Source of the DNA: Spirochaetales bacterium
GTDB lineage: Bacteria; Spirochaetota; Spirochaetia; JC444; Marispirochaetaceae
DNA length: 49,646 nt
Assembly (NCBI GenBank): GCA_016935695.1
Contig: JAFGQL010000101.1
Span: forward strand, 1 to 49,646
Direction: 5' to 3'
Shown here piece after piece: positions 19,147 to 28,463 of this stretch. The notes beneath the pieces were generated by a model. It did no database searches. It was not told the origin of the DNA and saw nothing but the letters and a program-made list of their open reading frames with translations. Positions within the stretch are counted from its first letter, which is position 1; each line of letters begins with the position of its first letter. The position numbers were made by a program, and so were the translations under genes.

Positions 19147-20496
19147 CTAGTATAATGGAACCGCTTCCATATCGAAACCGTTTATCCGGAGGATGCGGGC
19201 TGGCACAACATCACCCTCGCAGAGATTCCGTCCGTGAAGAACCACTGCTCCGTCCACATCGGGGGCGTGGGGGTATCCCCGGCAGATGTAAAAGTCCTCG
19301 CCGTCCTCCCCTTCTACAGATTCTTCTACAAGAAGGGACATATCGGTCCCTGCAAAACGCTCGAGGCGTTCCCCTGTTATCTGCAGCTGGGCTTCTTCTA
19401 TAAGGCCTTTGTAACGGGCGGCCCGTTTGGCAATCCCGGCCAGCTGACGGCCGCTTGCAAGGCCGCTGGCCCTGGTGCCTTCTTCTCTGGAATATAAAAA
19501 GCAGCCGAGCCACTCAAACCGGCCCCTGGCCTGAAAATCCATCAGGGTCCGCAGGTCATCTTCGGTTTCTCCGGGATAACCCAAAAGGAAGGTAGTACGC
19601 ACGGCGCTCAAGGGAAAGGCCTGCCGGATCTCCTCTACCAGGGCGAGGTTCTTTTCATAATCCGGCCGCCGCCCCATGGACGACAGGATGCCAGGAGCCG
19701 CATGCTGAAACGGCAGATCAAAGTAGGGGACTATTCTGGGTTCGTCCTTCATGACTGACAAAAGATCCCGGGGAAAACGGTCGGGGTGTATATACAAGAG
19801 ACGTATGCTGAAATTGCCCTGGACGGACGAAAGACGTCGCAGAAGGGAGACAAGTTCGCCCGAGGACGTCCGGTCGGTACCGTAGGAAGCAAGGTCCTGG
19901 GCGATCAGGTTTATTTCCCGCACACCCCGGGAAACCAGGGAAGAGAATTCCCGGGCGACCTCATCAATGCCCCGGCTGGCCACTGGCCCGCGGATCAGGG
20001 GGATGGCGCAGAACGAGCAGTTGTTATTGCATCCTTCGGCGATTTTCAGATAGGCGCTGCCTTTGAAGCCCAAAAGTCGGTCCCGTTGTCCCGGAGAATA
20101 GGCCCCCTCGGGGATGGTTACCGGCCGTTCTCCGCGGAAAACAGCCTCAACGACGCTGGTAATCCGGGAAGGCTGCCGGTTGCCGAATACCGCGTCGGCT
20201 TCGGGGAGTTCCATTTCCTGCCTGTAGCGCTGGGCGAGGCAGCCGGAAAGAATGATTTTCTTATGGGGATAGACCCGGCGATAGCCCAGGAGAGTGTCAA
20301 TGGACTCTTCCTTTGCCGGCCCGATGAAGCCGCAGGTGTTTACTATGATCAGATCGGCGGTGTCCGGATTATCAGAAAAAACCAGACCCTTCTGTTCAAG
20401 GGCCTGGATCATTTCTTCGGCATCTACCTGGTTCTTGGCACAGCCAAGGTTCTCTATATAAAAACGGTTAATAGACCGGGATAAAGGTGAGTTCAT
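19147..20496 (-). CDS. rimO: Ribosomal protein S12 methylthiotransferase
   Basis: RimO adds a methylthio group to an aspartate of ribosomal protein S12. The 449-residue protein has the UPF0004 cluster cysteines C19, C55 and C86 (NLGCAKN, VNTCGF, SGCLAQR), the radical SAM CNNNCSFC motif (C156, C160, C163) and a C-terminal TRAM domain. Lack of the longer MiaB-type spacing and the sequence CAKNQVDAE point to RimO rather than MiaB. AGGGG precedes the ATG at 20496, which overlaps the rodZ-like gene by 29 bases, so the genes are coupled. Confidence 0.94.
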   Translation of the reverse strand: MNSPLSRSINRFYIENLGCAKNQVDAEEMIQALEQKGLVFSDNPDTADLIIVNTCGFIGPAKEESIDTLLGYRRVYPHKKIILSGCLAQRYRQEMELPEADAVFGNRQPSRITSVVEAVFRGERPVTIPEGAYSPGQRDRLLGFKGSAYLKIAEGCNNNCSFCAIPLIRGPVASRGIDEVAREFSSLVSRGVREINLIAQDLASYGTDRTSSGELVSLLRRLSSVQGNFSIRLLYIHPDRFPRDLLSVMKDEPRIVPYFDLPFQHAAPGILSSMGRRPDYEKNLALVEEIRQAFPLSAVRTTFLLGYPGETEDDLRTLMDFQARGRFEWLGCFLYSREEGTRASGLASGRQLAGIAKRAARYKGLIEEAQLQITGERLERFAGTDMSLLVEESVEGEDGEDFYICRGYPHAPDVDGAVVLHGRNLCEGDVVPARILRINGFDMEAVPLY

Positions 20497-21616
20497 ATTC
20501 CCCTTGCCTGTTCTCCCACCGGATTATCCCGGTGGAAACCTCGCCGGGGCGCCCGAACTCCACGGCATTCCCGCTGATCTTGGCCGCGGCATTCCCGCCG
20601 TTGGAAAGCCATACCCGGACCTGTTTCATGGCATCAAGTTTCAGAACATCGTCTTTCTTGTAGTAACGTTCTTCCCGTGTCTTATCGTCAAGCTCGTACC
20701 GGCACAGGCAATATCCTCTGAAATGTATCATAAGGGTGAATGGTTCGGCCTTGGAAGCCTTCATGATGACAAAGGGGCTCTTTTCCCTGGCGGCAATCTG
20801 TGCAGTACCCGCTTCAGTGGTAGTCTGTTCAGACTCGCCGGCCGCAGGTTCATCACCTGCAGCAGCCTGTTCGGAATCACCCTCTTCCGGCCCGGAGGCG
20901 GCCGTTGCTATGACTTGACGGTCAAACCGGATCACCGCTGCACTGCCGTCGATATCCCGGATAAGGACATAGATATCCGGTCCGTCGGAGCCGTCCAGAT
21001 CCAGCATTTCCTCCTGCCCGAGGGCAAGAATGAATTCGGATCCGGCGCTTTGAATGGTGACATTGGTATCTATGGACGAAAGGCGCATTTCATAAATGCT
21101 GTTTCCTTTGGCAAAACGGATCAAAGCGCCTTCTTCGAAACGCTGTTCAAGGATATCCTCATCCATGACAATACCCGCGGGCTCATTCACCTGCGGCTGG
21201 ACAGGCTGGGAAACTGCCGGTTCGGTCCCCGTTGTCTGAACCGCGGGGGCCTGCATGAACAGATCGGGAAACAGGAGGAACCCACCCGCGCCCAGGATAA
21301 CGATCACGCTGACAATTATTCCCACGAAAAGCCAGGGGATTTTCCTGGAATCAAGGAGCTCATCCATGGGGATAGGCTGTTCCTGGATTTTGAAACTCTT
21401 ATAGAGGGTAATGACCTCTTCGGCGTTCAATCCCAGGTACTCTGAATAATTCCTCAAAAAACCCACAAGATAGGTTTCTCCAGGGAACTCCTCGAATTTC
21501 TCATTTTCCAGGGCAACAAGATACGCCTTGGCTATATTGGTATCCCGGGCTACCTGATCAATTGAGACTGACAGTTCCTCGCGTTTCTGACGCAGTTTAT
21601 CTCCGATAGATTCCAT
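20468..21616 (-). CDS. rodZ: RodZ-like HTH / single-helix membrane protein
   Basis: A 382-residue protein with a cytoplasmic XRE-type HTH (residues 1-75), a linker, one transmembrane helix (94-116), an acidic, low-complexity periplasmic linker and a C-terminal DUF4115-type beta domain (about 290-378). This is the RodZ layout; RodZ links MreB filaments to the cell-wall elongation machinery. A second polar, glutamate- and alanine-rich stretch (about 245-275) is a likely flexible spacer. It lies 5 bases after the lolA-like gene and overlaps rimO, forming one unit. No mreB is in the window. Confidence 0.85.
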   Translation of the reverse strand: MESIGDKLRQKREELSVSIDQVARDTNIAKAYLVALENEKFEEFPGETYLVGFLRNYSEYLGLNAEEVITLYKSFKIQEQPIPMDELLDSRKIPWLFVGIIVSVIVILGAGGFLLFPDLFMQAPAVQTTGTEPAVSQPVQPQVNEPAGIVMDEDILEQRFEEGALIRFAKGNSIYEMRLSSIDTNVTIQSAGSEFILALGQEEMLDLDGSDGPDIYVLIRDIDGSAAVIRFDRQVIATAASGPEEGDSEQAAAGDEPAAGESEQTTTEAGTAQIAAREKSPFVIMKASKAEPFTLMIHFRGYCLCRYELDDKTREERYYKKDDVLKLDAMKQVRVWLSNGGNAAAKISGNAVEFGRPGEVSTGIIRWENRQGEYELTFIPVY

Positions 21617-21621
21617 GTGTA

Positions 21622-22284
21622 TTATTCATCCGCATATATAAAATTGGTAATTTCGTAGGCCGAAGGGGGACTCGTAAAATCAAACCGGGCTTCCGGAATA
21701 TTCTGATTAATCCGGATATTCTTAAAATCCATGACAAGCTCATCGTAATTTTTCGTTACTCCGGCCAGACGGCGGATAAGCATATTCTTTCCAACGGACA
21801 TTTCTATTTCGCGAAAACCCTCGTCGGTACTGCGCCAGCCCAGTTTGAGTTTATACACCATTTCAGGGGACCCCTCTTCCAGAGGAACCAGTTCGTAGTT
21901 GGTCACCCAGGCAAAGGTATAACCTCTGCGGAAGAGATCGAGACCTTTCACCGGATCTCCGCCCCTGGACAGATCCTGGGACAGGGACACATTCTTCTGG
22001 GGAAGGTAGATAATCAGTTTGGAATCCTTGACGGAAATGACCTGGTCTTTGGGGTTCGTGAACGAAATGAGTATCAAGTCCGGGTTCTTGTAATACAAAT
22101 GGCCTTCCATGGAAAGATCATTATGGGTGATGGTCACCAGGGCTTCATAATCCTTGATCTCGGCGTATTTTTCTGAAACCGACGAGAAAAAGTCCACCGC
22201 AGTGACGATCTGGCCGTCAGCGGGCTGTGCCCAGGAAGATACAAGGAAACTTATATATAGAATAACAAATAGTAGGTGTTTCAT
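21622..22284 (-). CDS. LolA-like periplasmic lipoprotein carrier
   Basis: A 220-residue secreted protein with a signal peptide (MKHLLFVILYISFLVSSWA, cleaved near AQ). The mature part has the LolA/LolB-like half-barrel pattern: a stretch of alternating strands with YEALVTITHNDLSMEGHLYY, then PDLILISFTNPKDQVISV and a C-terminal ITNFIYADE. LolA carries lipoproteins from inner to outer membrane. Spirochaetes export many lipoproteins, so a carrier is expected. It heads the lolA-rodZ-rimO unit. Sequence divergence leaves other periplasmic lipid-binding proteins possible. Confidence 0.78.
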   Translation of the reverse strand: MKHLLFVILYISFLVSSWAQPADGQIVTAVDFFSSVSEKYAEIKDYEALVTITHNDLSMEGHLYYKNPDLILISFTNPKDQVISVKDSKLIIYLPQKNVSLSQDLSRGGDPVKGLDLFRRGYTFAWVTNYELVPLEEGSPEMVYKLKLGWRSTDEGFREIEMSVGKNMLIRRLAGVTKNYDELVMDFKNIRINQNIPEARFDFTSPPSAYEITNFIYADE

Positions 22285-22296
22285 ACAGGTGTTTCC

Positions 22297-22324
22297 ATCT
22301 TACCTAATGTGAGTCCTTTGTCAA
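22297..22324 (-). promoter_or_regulatory. Promoter of the lolA-rodZ-rimO unit
   Basis: TTGACA (22319-22324), 16 bases, TAAGAT (22297-22302). The -10 box ends 12 bases before the ATG, giving a very short leader (about 5-6 bases). Confidence 0.6.
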
Positions 22325-22378
22325 GAAGACAAGGGCCGGCGGACGACGAAGGAATAATCCGTGATTCCTGCGGCCGCA

Positions 22379-24799
22379 TCATTCGCTGTCCTTTGTCAAA
22401 AGGTATTCAATCCAGTCTTCCGACAGCTTCAGGGGGACGCCGCACTCGGGGCACTGGAATTTATTGCCTTCCATGGCCTTGCGGGCGCAGCGTATACAGT
22501 ACACTTTTCCGCATTCACTGCATTTCCCTGCCGGGAGCTCATCACCGGGCTGGCCCAGGAAATCAAGGCCGCCCCTGGGGCCGATTTTCAGGGGGACATG
22601 CCACTCCCGGTTACAGGAACAGCAGGAATAGGTTCTGTAATATCTCTTAAGTATGTAGGTACACAGCTCATCGAATTCTTCCTTGCCTTCCCGGGTTTCC
22701 ATTAACCGGGCCAAAACCTTATCCGCCTTCCGCAGCTGGTTCCGGAGGAACAGAATCTTCAGGTAATCTTTCCACAAGCCGGGATGATCCCCGAAAGCCT
22801 CGACCCCCTGCTCCAAAACAACCTCTGCGCGGTAGTATTCCCCTTTCCGGATTGCCGTCTGGGCAAGCTTCAGGTATACAGGAGGACCGGGATTACTTTC
22901 CATAATACGGCCAAGGAGTTCCTCGGCGCGGATAACCATATCAAGTTCCAGGCATACCGAAGCGCTGTTCAGGAGGAAATCGCTGTTATCCGGCTCAAGA
23001 GAAAGGGCCTTGTCATACATTTCCAGGGCTTCCTCCAGCCGTCCCTGTTCAATACAGACATTCCCGTGCTGGTTGTAAATCGCTGCCGTCATTTCAAAAC
23101 CGTCAAGAACTTCACGCGCACCGGCAAAATTCCCAAGGAGGGCCCGTACCTGTGACAGATTTATGTTGATATCCTCTTCGCCGGGCAGAAGGCCGTGGGC
23201 TGCCTCCAACAGTTCCGCGGCCCGCGGTACATCATGTTCATGCAGGGCTATGAGACCCGCCAGGTTCAGTACCCAGGGATCTTCTGGAGCGCGTGAGAGA
23301 GCCTCCCGGATTTCTTCCGCCGCGTCAAGATCAAGGAGGTAGAGGTTTTCGGCAAGCCGGAACCAGTAAAGGTAGTAATCCGGCTCAAGCTCAACTGCCT
23401 TGAACAGATATTCGGTGGCTATGTCGCGGGAACCTTCGATGATCAGGCAGAGACCGTACAAAAAGTACACGGTACTGTCACTGCTTCCTTCGGCAATAAT
23501 ATCGCCGAAAATTTTCCTGGCGCCGGCGTACTCTTCACGGTGAAAAGCGACTTTGCCGTGAACCGCGTGTACCGCGGCATTGCCGTTGTCCAGGGCATCT
23601 ATGACAGGAAGCAGCCCGTCCAGATCCATATAGGCTTCCTGTTTAAACAAAAGATCGGCGGCTTTCAGGTAAACCCCCAGGGCTTCACTGTTCCGCTCCA
23701 TGCGTTCCAGGGCCCGTCCCTGGTGGATCAGGTAGAGGGGCATGTTCTGATCCAGGTCATAGGCTTTACGGTAAGCGTCCGCCGCCTGCTCCCAGTTTCC
23801 CAGACCGAACTCCCCGTGCCCCAGAAGATTGTAACACACACTCCGGTCCTGTATGACGGCGGCAAGTCCGGACATATAGTCCCTGAGCTCCAGAAAACGG
23901 TTTGACAGGTACAGTACGTTACCTTTTTCAAGCCTGGCTTCTTTATAGTCGGGCTTTTTCTGCAAAGCCTGGTCGAAGGCGTCAGATGCCTCGGGAAAAA
24001 GTTCCAGATTGAGGTAACACTCACCTAAAAGAAACAGTTCCTCGGCTGACGGACTTCTCCGGGAAAAAGCCTTTTTGAGGTGGACAGCAGCGGGGGCCCA
24101 CATACCCTGACTGCTCAAGGTTTCCGCAAGCCGTATACGGGCATCTGGATGGGGATGCACCACACTGGACCACCGGTCGAAGGCGGTTTCCACATCCATG
24201 GGGAGGGAATTCACCCGGAACTGCTTCAAGTAAAACCGGGCCCGGGGTTCTTCCCCGTAATTCTGCCCCCCGAAAGCAATCCTCCCGCCGTCGATGGTCT
24301 CATCGGAAAAAGAAGCAACCCATTCCTCGTTCACCATGAACACGAACTCATCCCCCCGGGCAATAATCCGGAGGAAAACCGTGTGGTCAACCGGTTCCGG
24401 ACAGGGCGTCCAGCCGATAAGGACCTGAGGTTCATCGTTGCGTACAAGATCGAAACGGAAATATCCATTTGTGGATACGAGAAAATAATAGTAGTGTTCA
24501 TCGGCAATCTTTCTAAAAAGGAACCCGGCCGCACTGTGGCCGTTTGCCTTGTCAAAGACAATTTCCGCCTCCATGAAAAAATCATAGTAGCGGTACCAGG
24601 GGTTATCGCCCCAGGCAAAGCAATGGCGCTTTTGTATAGCCAGACAATACCCTTTTGATGATGTCGCTGCGGAATACCCGGGTTCTACCATCGTCTCGAA
24701 GCGTTGTTCATCACTCCGCTTGAACCTGGTGTCCCATTTTTCCGAAACGGCCTCATCTATGCCGGGTTTCCTTGTTTTTGCCTTGAATAAGCCGAACAT
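22379..24799 (-). CDS. Large TPR protein with lectin-like N-terminus and zinc-ribbon C-terminus
   Basis: An 806-residue protein without signal peptide or membrane helix. Residues about 40-200 look like a concanavalin-A-type beta sandwich (YDFFMEAEIVFDKANG, GFLFRKIADEHYYYFLV and FVFMVNEEWVASF). Residues about 210-700 hold many tetratricopeptide repeats (for example EAYRKAYDLDQNMPLY and EALEMYDKALSLEPDNSDFL). The last 90 residues carry zinc-ribbon cysteines: CCSC, CSECGKVYCIRC and CPECG. The mix suggests a cytoplasmic scaffold; the lectin-like part may bind a glycan-like or protein ligand. I do not recognise a named family. A TTTACT-17-TATACT promoter ends only 9 bases before the ATG and no ribosome site is present. 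Confidence 0.8.
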   Translation of the reverse strand: MFGLFKAKTRKPGIDEAVSEKWDTRFKRSDEQRFETMVEPGYSAATSSKGYCLAIQKRHCFAWGDNPWYRYYDFFMEAEIVFDKANGHSAAGFLFRKIADEHYYYFLVSTNGYFRFDLVRNDEPQVLIGWTPCPEPVDHTVFLRIIARGDEFVFMVNEEWVASFSDETIDGGRIAFGGQNYGEEPRARFYLKQFRVNSLPMDVETAFDRWSSVVHPHPDARIRLAETLSSQGMWAPAAVHLKKAFSRRSPSAEELFLLGECYLNLELFPEASDAFDQALQKKPDYKEARLEKGNVLYLSNRFLELRDYMSGLAAVIQDRSVCYNLLGHGEFGLGNWEQAADAYRKAYDLDQNMPLYLIHQGRALERMERNSEALGVYLKAADLLFKQEAYMDLDGLLPVIDALDNGNAAVHAVHGKVAFHREEYAGARKIFGDIIAEGSSDSTVYFLYGLCLIIEGSRDIATEYLFKAVELEPDYYLYWFRLAENLYLLDLDAAEEIREALSRAPEDPWVLNLAGLIALHEHDVPRAAELLEAAHGLLPGEEDININLSQVRALLGNFAGAREVLDGFEMTAAIYNQHGNVCIEQGRLEEALEMYDKALSLEPDNSDFLLNSASVCLELDMVIRAEELLGRIMESNPGPPVYLKLAQTAIRKGEYYRAEVVLEQGVEAFGDHPGLWKDYLKILFLRNQLRKADKVLARLMETREGKEEFDELCTYILKRYYRTYSCCSCNREWHVPLKIGPRGGLDFLGQPGDELPAGKCSECGKVYCIRCARKAMEGNKFQCPECGVPLKLSEDWIEYLLTKDSE

Positions 24800-24808
24800 A
24801 CGGGCATC

Positions 24809-24837
24809 AGTATAAGGAGGGACACCCGGCGAGTAAA
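24809..24837 (-). promoter_or_regulatory. Promoter of the TPR/zinc-ribbon gene, near-leaderless
   Basis: TTTACT (24832-24837), 17 bases, TATACT (24809-24814). The predicted transcript would start about 3 bases before the ATG. Confidence 0.6.
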
Positions 24838-24993
24838 GGCCCTGTTTTTACGGAAACATACTGGAGATTGTCCGGCACCGGGGATACAATGATACCAGAC
24901 CATTACAGGCCGCGGCGGGCTTTTCTTCCGGAGACCGTATGGTTTTTTTCGCCGCGTATATGGCAGCCGATATAAACACAACGGGAGGAACCG

Positions 24994-25884
24994 ATGATAC
25001 CTGCAAGAACAACAGTCTTCCGCACAGTTCTTTTCCTTTTTTGCGTAACAGTACTTCAGGCCCTTCCGTCCATTGACACTATCCTGGACAAGGCAAGGAT
25101 CCAGCTGGGGTCACCTTATGAAAGCGGCGCCGCCGGGCCTGCGTCATTTGACTGTTCCGGGTTTATTTTTTACCTGTACAGGGATATTGTCCCCGGTCTG
25201 CCCAGACAGTCCTCAGCTCTGGTATCATTCGGCCAGCCTGTAGCCTCAGAGGCACTTTTACCGGGAGACATTCTCCTGTACGCCACTACGGGCGATCCCT
25301 CCCGTGTCAGCCACGTAGCCCTCTACCTGGGTAATGAGTCCATTATTCACGCCATTTCCGACGGCCCCAACAGAGGTGTCACTCTCACCAGCACAGGTGC
25401 ACGGTACTGGCGCACGCGGTTCCACTCGGCTCGACGGGTGCTTCCTGCGGTTTTCTACACCCGGGAACCCCGGCACACAACAGGCACACGGGAATCCGGC
25501 ACCGTCAACAAAGAGGGCGGCTATGTGCAATTCGCGAAAGGCAGCTACAGCGGCGAACTGAAATACGCCCAGCCCCACGGAGACGGCGTGTTTGAGTTCA
25601 CCAACGGCGACGTGTACCGGGGAGGCTTTTCCCACGGAGAATTCCACGGCCAGGGGACCTACCTCTGGAAAGACGGCACCGAGTACAGGGGATCATTTAC
25701 CCGCGGAAAACCCGCAGGCATCCTTCCTGGAGGAAAAACCCTGTACATGCAGGTAGAGGACAGCCCCTGGGAAACCTGGGACGGCAATGTGTGGGGAGAT
25801 TTTTACGGCTGGCGGACACGTGAACAGGAAGATTTCGAAGCCTATAAACAACGCGACCGGCAGGAGACGGAAAAACGACGGTAA
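24994..25884 (+). CDS. NlpC/P60 peptidase fused to MORN repeats
   Basis: A 296-residue secreted protein: signal peptide (residues 1-23), NlpC/P60 cysteine peptidase domain (26-160) and two to three MORN repeats (about 187-250). The catalytic cysteine is C54 in SFDCSGFIFY, with H107 (VSHVALYLG) and H119 (IIHA) as partners. NlpC/P60 enzymes cut peptidoglycan stem peptides, usually at the gamma-glutamyl-diamino-acid bond. The MORN part (GVFEFTNGDVYRGGF, then GTYLWKDGTEYRGSF) is unusual in such enzymes and may bind membrane or wall. A polar charged tail follows. GGAGG is 8 bases upstream. It points away from the TPR gene and converges on the histidine kinase gene. Confidence 0.9.
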   Translation: MIPARTTVFRTVLFLFCVTVLQALPSIDTILDKARIQLGSPYESGAAGPASFDCSGFIFYLYRDIVPGLPRQSSALVSFGQPVASEALLPGDILLYATTGDPSRVSHVALYLGNESIIHAISDGPNRGVTLTSTGARYWRTRFHSARRVLPAVFYTREPRHTTGTRESGTVNKEGGYVQFAKGSYSGELKYAQPHGDGVFEFTNGDVYRGGFSHGEFHGQGTYLWKDGTEYRGSFTRGKPAGILPGGKTLYMQVEDSPWETWDGNVWGDFYGWRTREQEDFEAYKQRDRQETEKRR

Positions 25885-25905
25885 GGGGGGAGTCTGCCGC
25901 CTGTT

Positions 25906-28383
25906 CTATCGGTTTAAGGCGGAAGTAATGCGCCCCCTGGTGCGCAGGACTGCATCCAGTTCTTCTGTGTTGTAAGGCTTAAAGAGTACCGAGTCCACCC
26001 AGGGCACTTCATACAGCTCATCATTCACATAACCAGATGTCAGGATGACCGGCAGGCCGGCATCTATCTTACGCAGTTCACGGGACAGATCGACACCGTT
26101 CATGCCGGGCATATAGTAATCAATCACCGCGGCGGTACATTCATGGTGAAAATAAGGGAACTCACTTAATGCTTCAAGGGGATCGGTGAAGGCTACAGGG
26201 TCATAGCCCAGCTTTTCCAGAATGCGGCAGCCGAGGTCCGCGAGAGGTGTTTCATCCTCCACCAGAAGGACCTTTCCTTTTTTACGTTCCAGCATGCGGG
26301 TATGGCCCGGACGGGTATGCACCCTGGAAAGACTTCCATGTTCGGGGAAATATACTGCCACTTCGGTCCCTGAGCCAAGGGCGGAGGTGATGGTGATATA
26401 TCCGCCGTGGCTTTTCACGACACCATGAACCACCGCCAGGCCCAGACCGGTCCCCGCGTTTTCCTTTGTGGTGAAAAAAGGCTCAAACACCCGTTTGAGA
26501 ACTTCCCTGGGCATGCCCTTCCCGGTGTCTTTCACCCGGAGTACTGAATAGTTTCCGGCAGGGATCTCACCATCGAAGGTTTCGACTGGTTTGGTGAGAT
26601 TCCGGGAAGCACAGCTGATTGAGAGGACCCCTGACGCGTTTCCGATAGCATGGGCGGAATTGGTGCAGACATTGAGCAGAAGCTGCCCAAGCTGGGGCTT
26701 GTCGCCCATGATGGACTGGCTGCCGCAGGAACCGGTACGGATAATCTCTATAGCAGGATGAATCGCTCCCCGTATGAGGGGCATAAACTCTTCTACAACT
26801 TCATCCAGAACAACCGGTGTCTTATGGCCGGTCTTCTGGCGGCTGAAGGTAAGAATCTGCCCCACAAACTCTGCTGCCCGCTCGCTGGCCTGTCTGATAA
26901 TACCAAGGTTTTTTTCAATAACTTCCGGTTCATCCAGGGACAGGAGGGACAAATCCACGCTTCCCCGGATAGCCGCCAGAACATTGTTGAAATCGTGGGC
27001 TATGCCTCCCGCAAGAGTTCCGATAGCTTCCATCTTGTGGCTCATCTGCAGTTCCCGTTCAAGTTTTAAAAGGCTGTGGATATTCTGCTGCCGGCCGATA
27101 ACAGTACCAAAAACCCGCGCATAGGTTTCCAGAAGTTCCATTGCCCCCGACTCCCGGGGAACAGGAGACGATTCTTCACAATAAAAAATAAGCTGTCCGT
27201 ACACCTGATCAGCATTGCACACTGCCACAGGAATATGCACCAGACTGGAGGACTGATCGGGACGGACCTCGCCAACACTCAAGTTATAACAGGCGGAAAC
27301 ATCTGCCTTGGGATCCTGAACAAAGGTGATCATTTCCAGGTTCCAGAAATCCTTCAGTACCTGAAACGACAATTCTATGTCTTCCTCGATCTTGCTGGAG
27401 GCGATAAGAGTCCTTGATGCTTCGGCGATACCCCGTTCCCAGGAGAGCCGTACCCTGAGACGCCGCTGCTGCACCTTGTTTTCACGAATGCGCTTTCCCA
27501 GTTCCATACTGAGAATCGTAAAGGCAAAAAACGCGAAGGCGACCAGGACAATTTGAACAACAAGAACAGGAGGAAGTCCTCCCATCAGGACAAAGGGTGT
27601 AATAACCACAATCCGGAAGGGCAGACCGGAGAGCTGGCTTGAGGAAACAAAGGAAAAATCGCCGTTGACCAGTCGGAACCCCTCATGAAGATTTTCCGGG
27701 TTGAAGGGCAGATCCCTTTCCCCGTACTGCAGGGTCCCTATACCCCGCATGCGGTACTCGGCGGCTATGGTGTAATTCCATCTGCCGGCAGAATCATACA
27801 TGATGACGCCTTCCGGAGAGACCAGGAGATACACCGAATCCCCCGACGGCGGCAGAACCGAAAAACGCGTGTTATAGTCTTTCAGCGAAATGACCAGAAC
27901 TCCAAGAGGAACCGTCCCGCTCTGGGGCAGGACCGGTACACTGTAATATATGCCTCCGGCCTTGGTGGTAACCCCCAGGGCGGAATCTACCTGAGGCTCA
28001 CCGGCCAGGGCTTTGGTGAAATAGGGCCTGAAACCGTAGTTGTTTCCGGTTAAATCAATACCCGTAGGACTTACGTTCGCGGCAATAACCAGTCCGGTAC
28101 TGTCAAGGAGATATACATAATCCAGATTTGACGTGTCGGCTGCAGCCGTGAAGATGCTCTGACAGGTACCGTCGCCGCCGGATTCGAGGGCCTTGACAAG
28201 GGCAGGCTGGACTGACAGGCGTTCCGCAATGACACCGGGAGCTGAAAGGTTGTGCTCAAGCTCATTTCCCAGCCACAGAAGACTGTTGCGGTGGTCCTCC
28301 CGCTGCCGGGAATGGCTGCTCAGGTACAGGGCACATATACATATGACCGCCCAGAGTACGAGGACGGCACAGTAGCGTTTCAC
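25906..28383 (-). CDS. Hybrid histidine kinase with extracytoplasmic Cache sensor
   Basis: An 825-residue kinase. TM1 is about residues 4-22, a double-Cache sensor fills about 30-265 (VYLLDSTGLVIAANVSPTG), TM2 about 270-295, a GAF-like region about 320-450, then HisKA with the phospho-histidine in GTLAGGIAHDFNNVLAA, HATPase (DTGKGMPREVLKRVFEPFF, TGLGLAVVHG) and a C-terminal receiver with the acceptor in AAVIDYYMPGMNG. The frame opens at an ATG at 28443, but no ribosome site is there; the GTG at 28383 gives a clean MKRYCAVL N-terminus and lies 7 bases after an extended -10 box. It might drive the stand-alone receiver at 10.4 kb, but that is only a guess. Confidence 0.92.
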   Translation of the reverse strand: MKRYCAVLVLWAVICICALYLSSHSRQREDHRNSLLWLGNELEHNLSAPGVIAERLSVQPALVKALESGGDGTCQSIFTAAADTSNLDYVYLLDSTGLVIAANVSPTGIDLTGNNYGFRPYFTKALAGEPQVDSALGVTTKAGGIYYSVPVLPQSGTVPLGVLVISLKDYNTRFSVLPPSGDSVYLLVSPEGVIMYDSAGRWNYTIAAEYRMRGIGTLQYGERDLPFNPENLHEGFRLVNGDFSFVSSSQLSGLPFRIVVITPFVLMGGLPPVLVVQIVLVAFAFFAFTILSMELGKRIRENKVQQRRLRVRLSWERGIAEASRTLIASSKIEEDIELSFQVLKDFWNLEMITFVQDPKADVSACYNLSVGEVRPDQSSSLVHIPVAVCNADQVYGQLIFYCEESSPVPRESGAMELLETYARVFGTVIGRQQNIHSLLKLERELQMSHKMEAIGTLAGGIAHDFNNVLAAIRGSVDLSLLSLDEPEVIEKNLGIIRQASERAAEFVGQILTFSRQKTGHKTPVVLDEVVEEFMPLIRGAIHPAIEIIRTGSCGSQSIMGDKPQLGQLLLNVCTNSAHAIGNASGVLSISCASRNLTKPVETFDGEIPAGNYSVLRVKDTGKGMPREVLKRVFEPFFTTKENAGTGLGLAVVHGVVKSHGGYITITSALGSGTEVAVYFPEHGSLSRVHTRPGHTRMLERKKGKVLLVEDETPLADLGCRILEKLGYDPVAFTDPLEALSEFPYFHHECTAAVIDYYMPGMNGVDLSRELRKIDAGLPVILTSGYVNDELYEVPWVDSVLFKPYNTEELDAVLRTRGRITSALNR

Positions 28384-28390
28384 GTACACA

Positions 28391-28399
28391 ATAGTATCA
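28391..28399 (-). promoter_or_regulatory. Extended -10 box before the hybrid kinase
   Basis: The minus strand reads TGATACTAT (TG-n-TACTAT), 7 bases before the GTG chosen as start. No convincing -35 hexamer. Tentative. Confidence 0.35.
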
Positions 28400-28463
28400 C
28401 GCTTGCCGGCAGCGGTGTATGTTGCAGGACAAAAAAAACTCATTGATAACAGAGGGTTGGATA

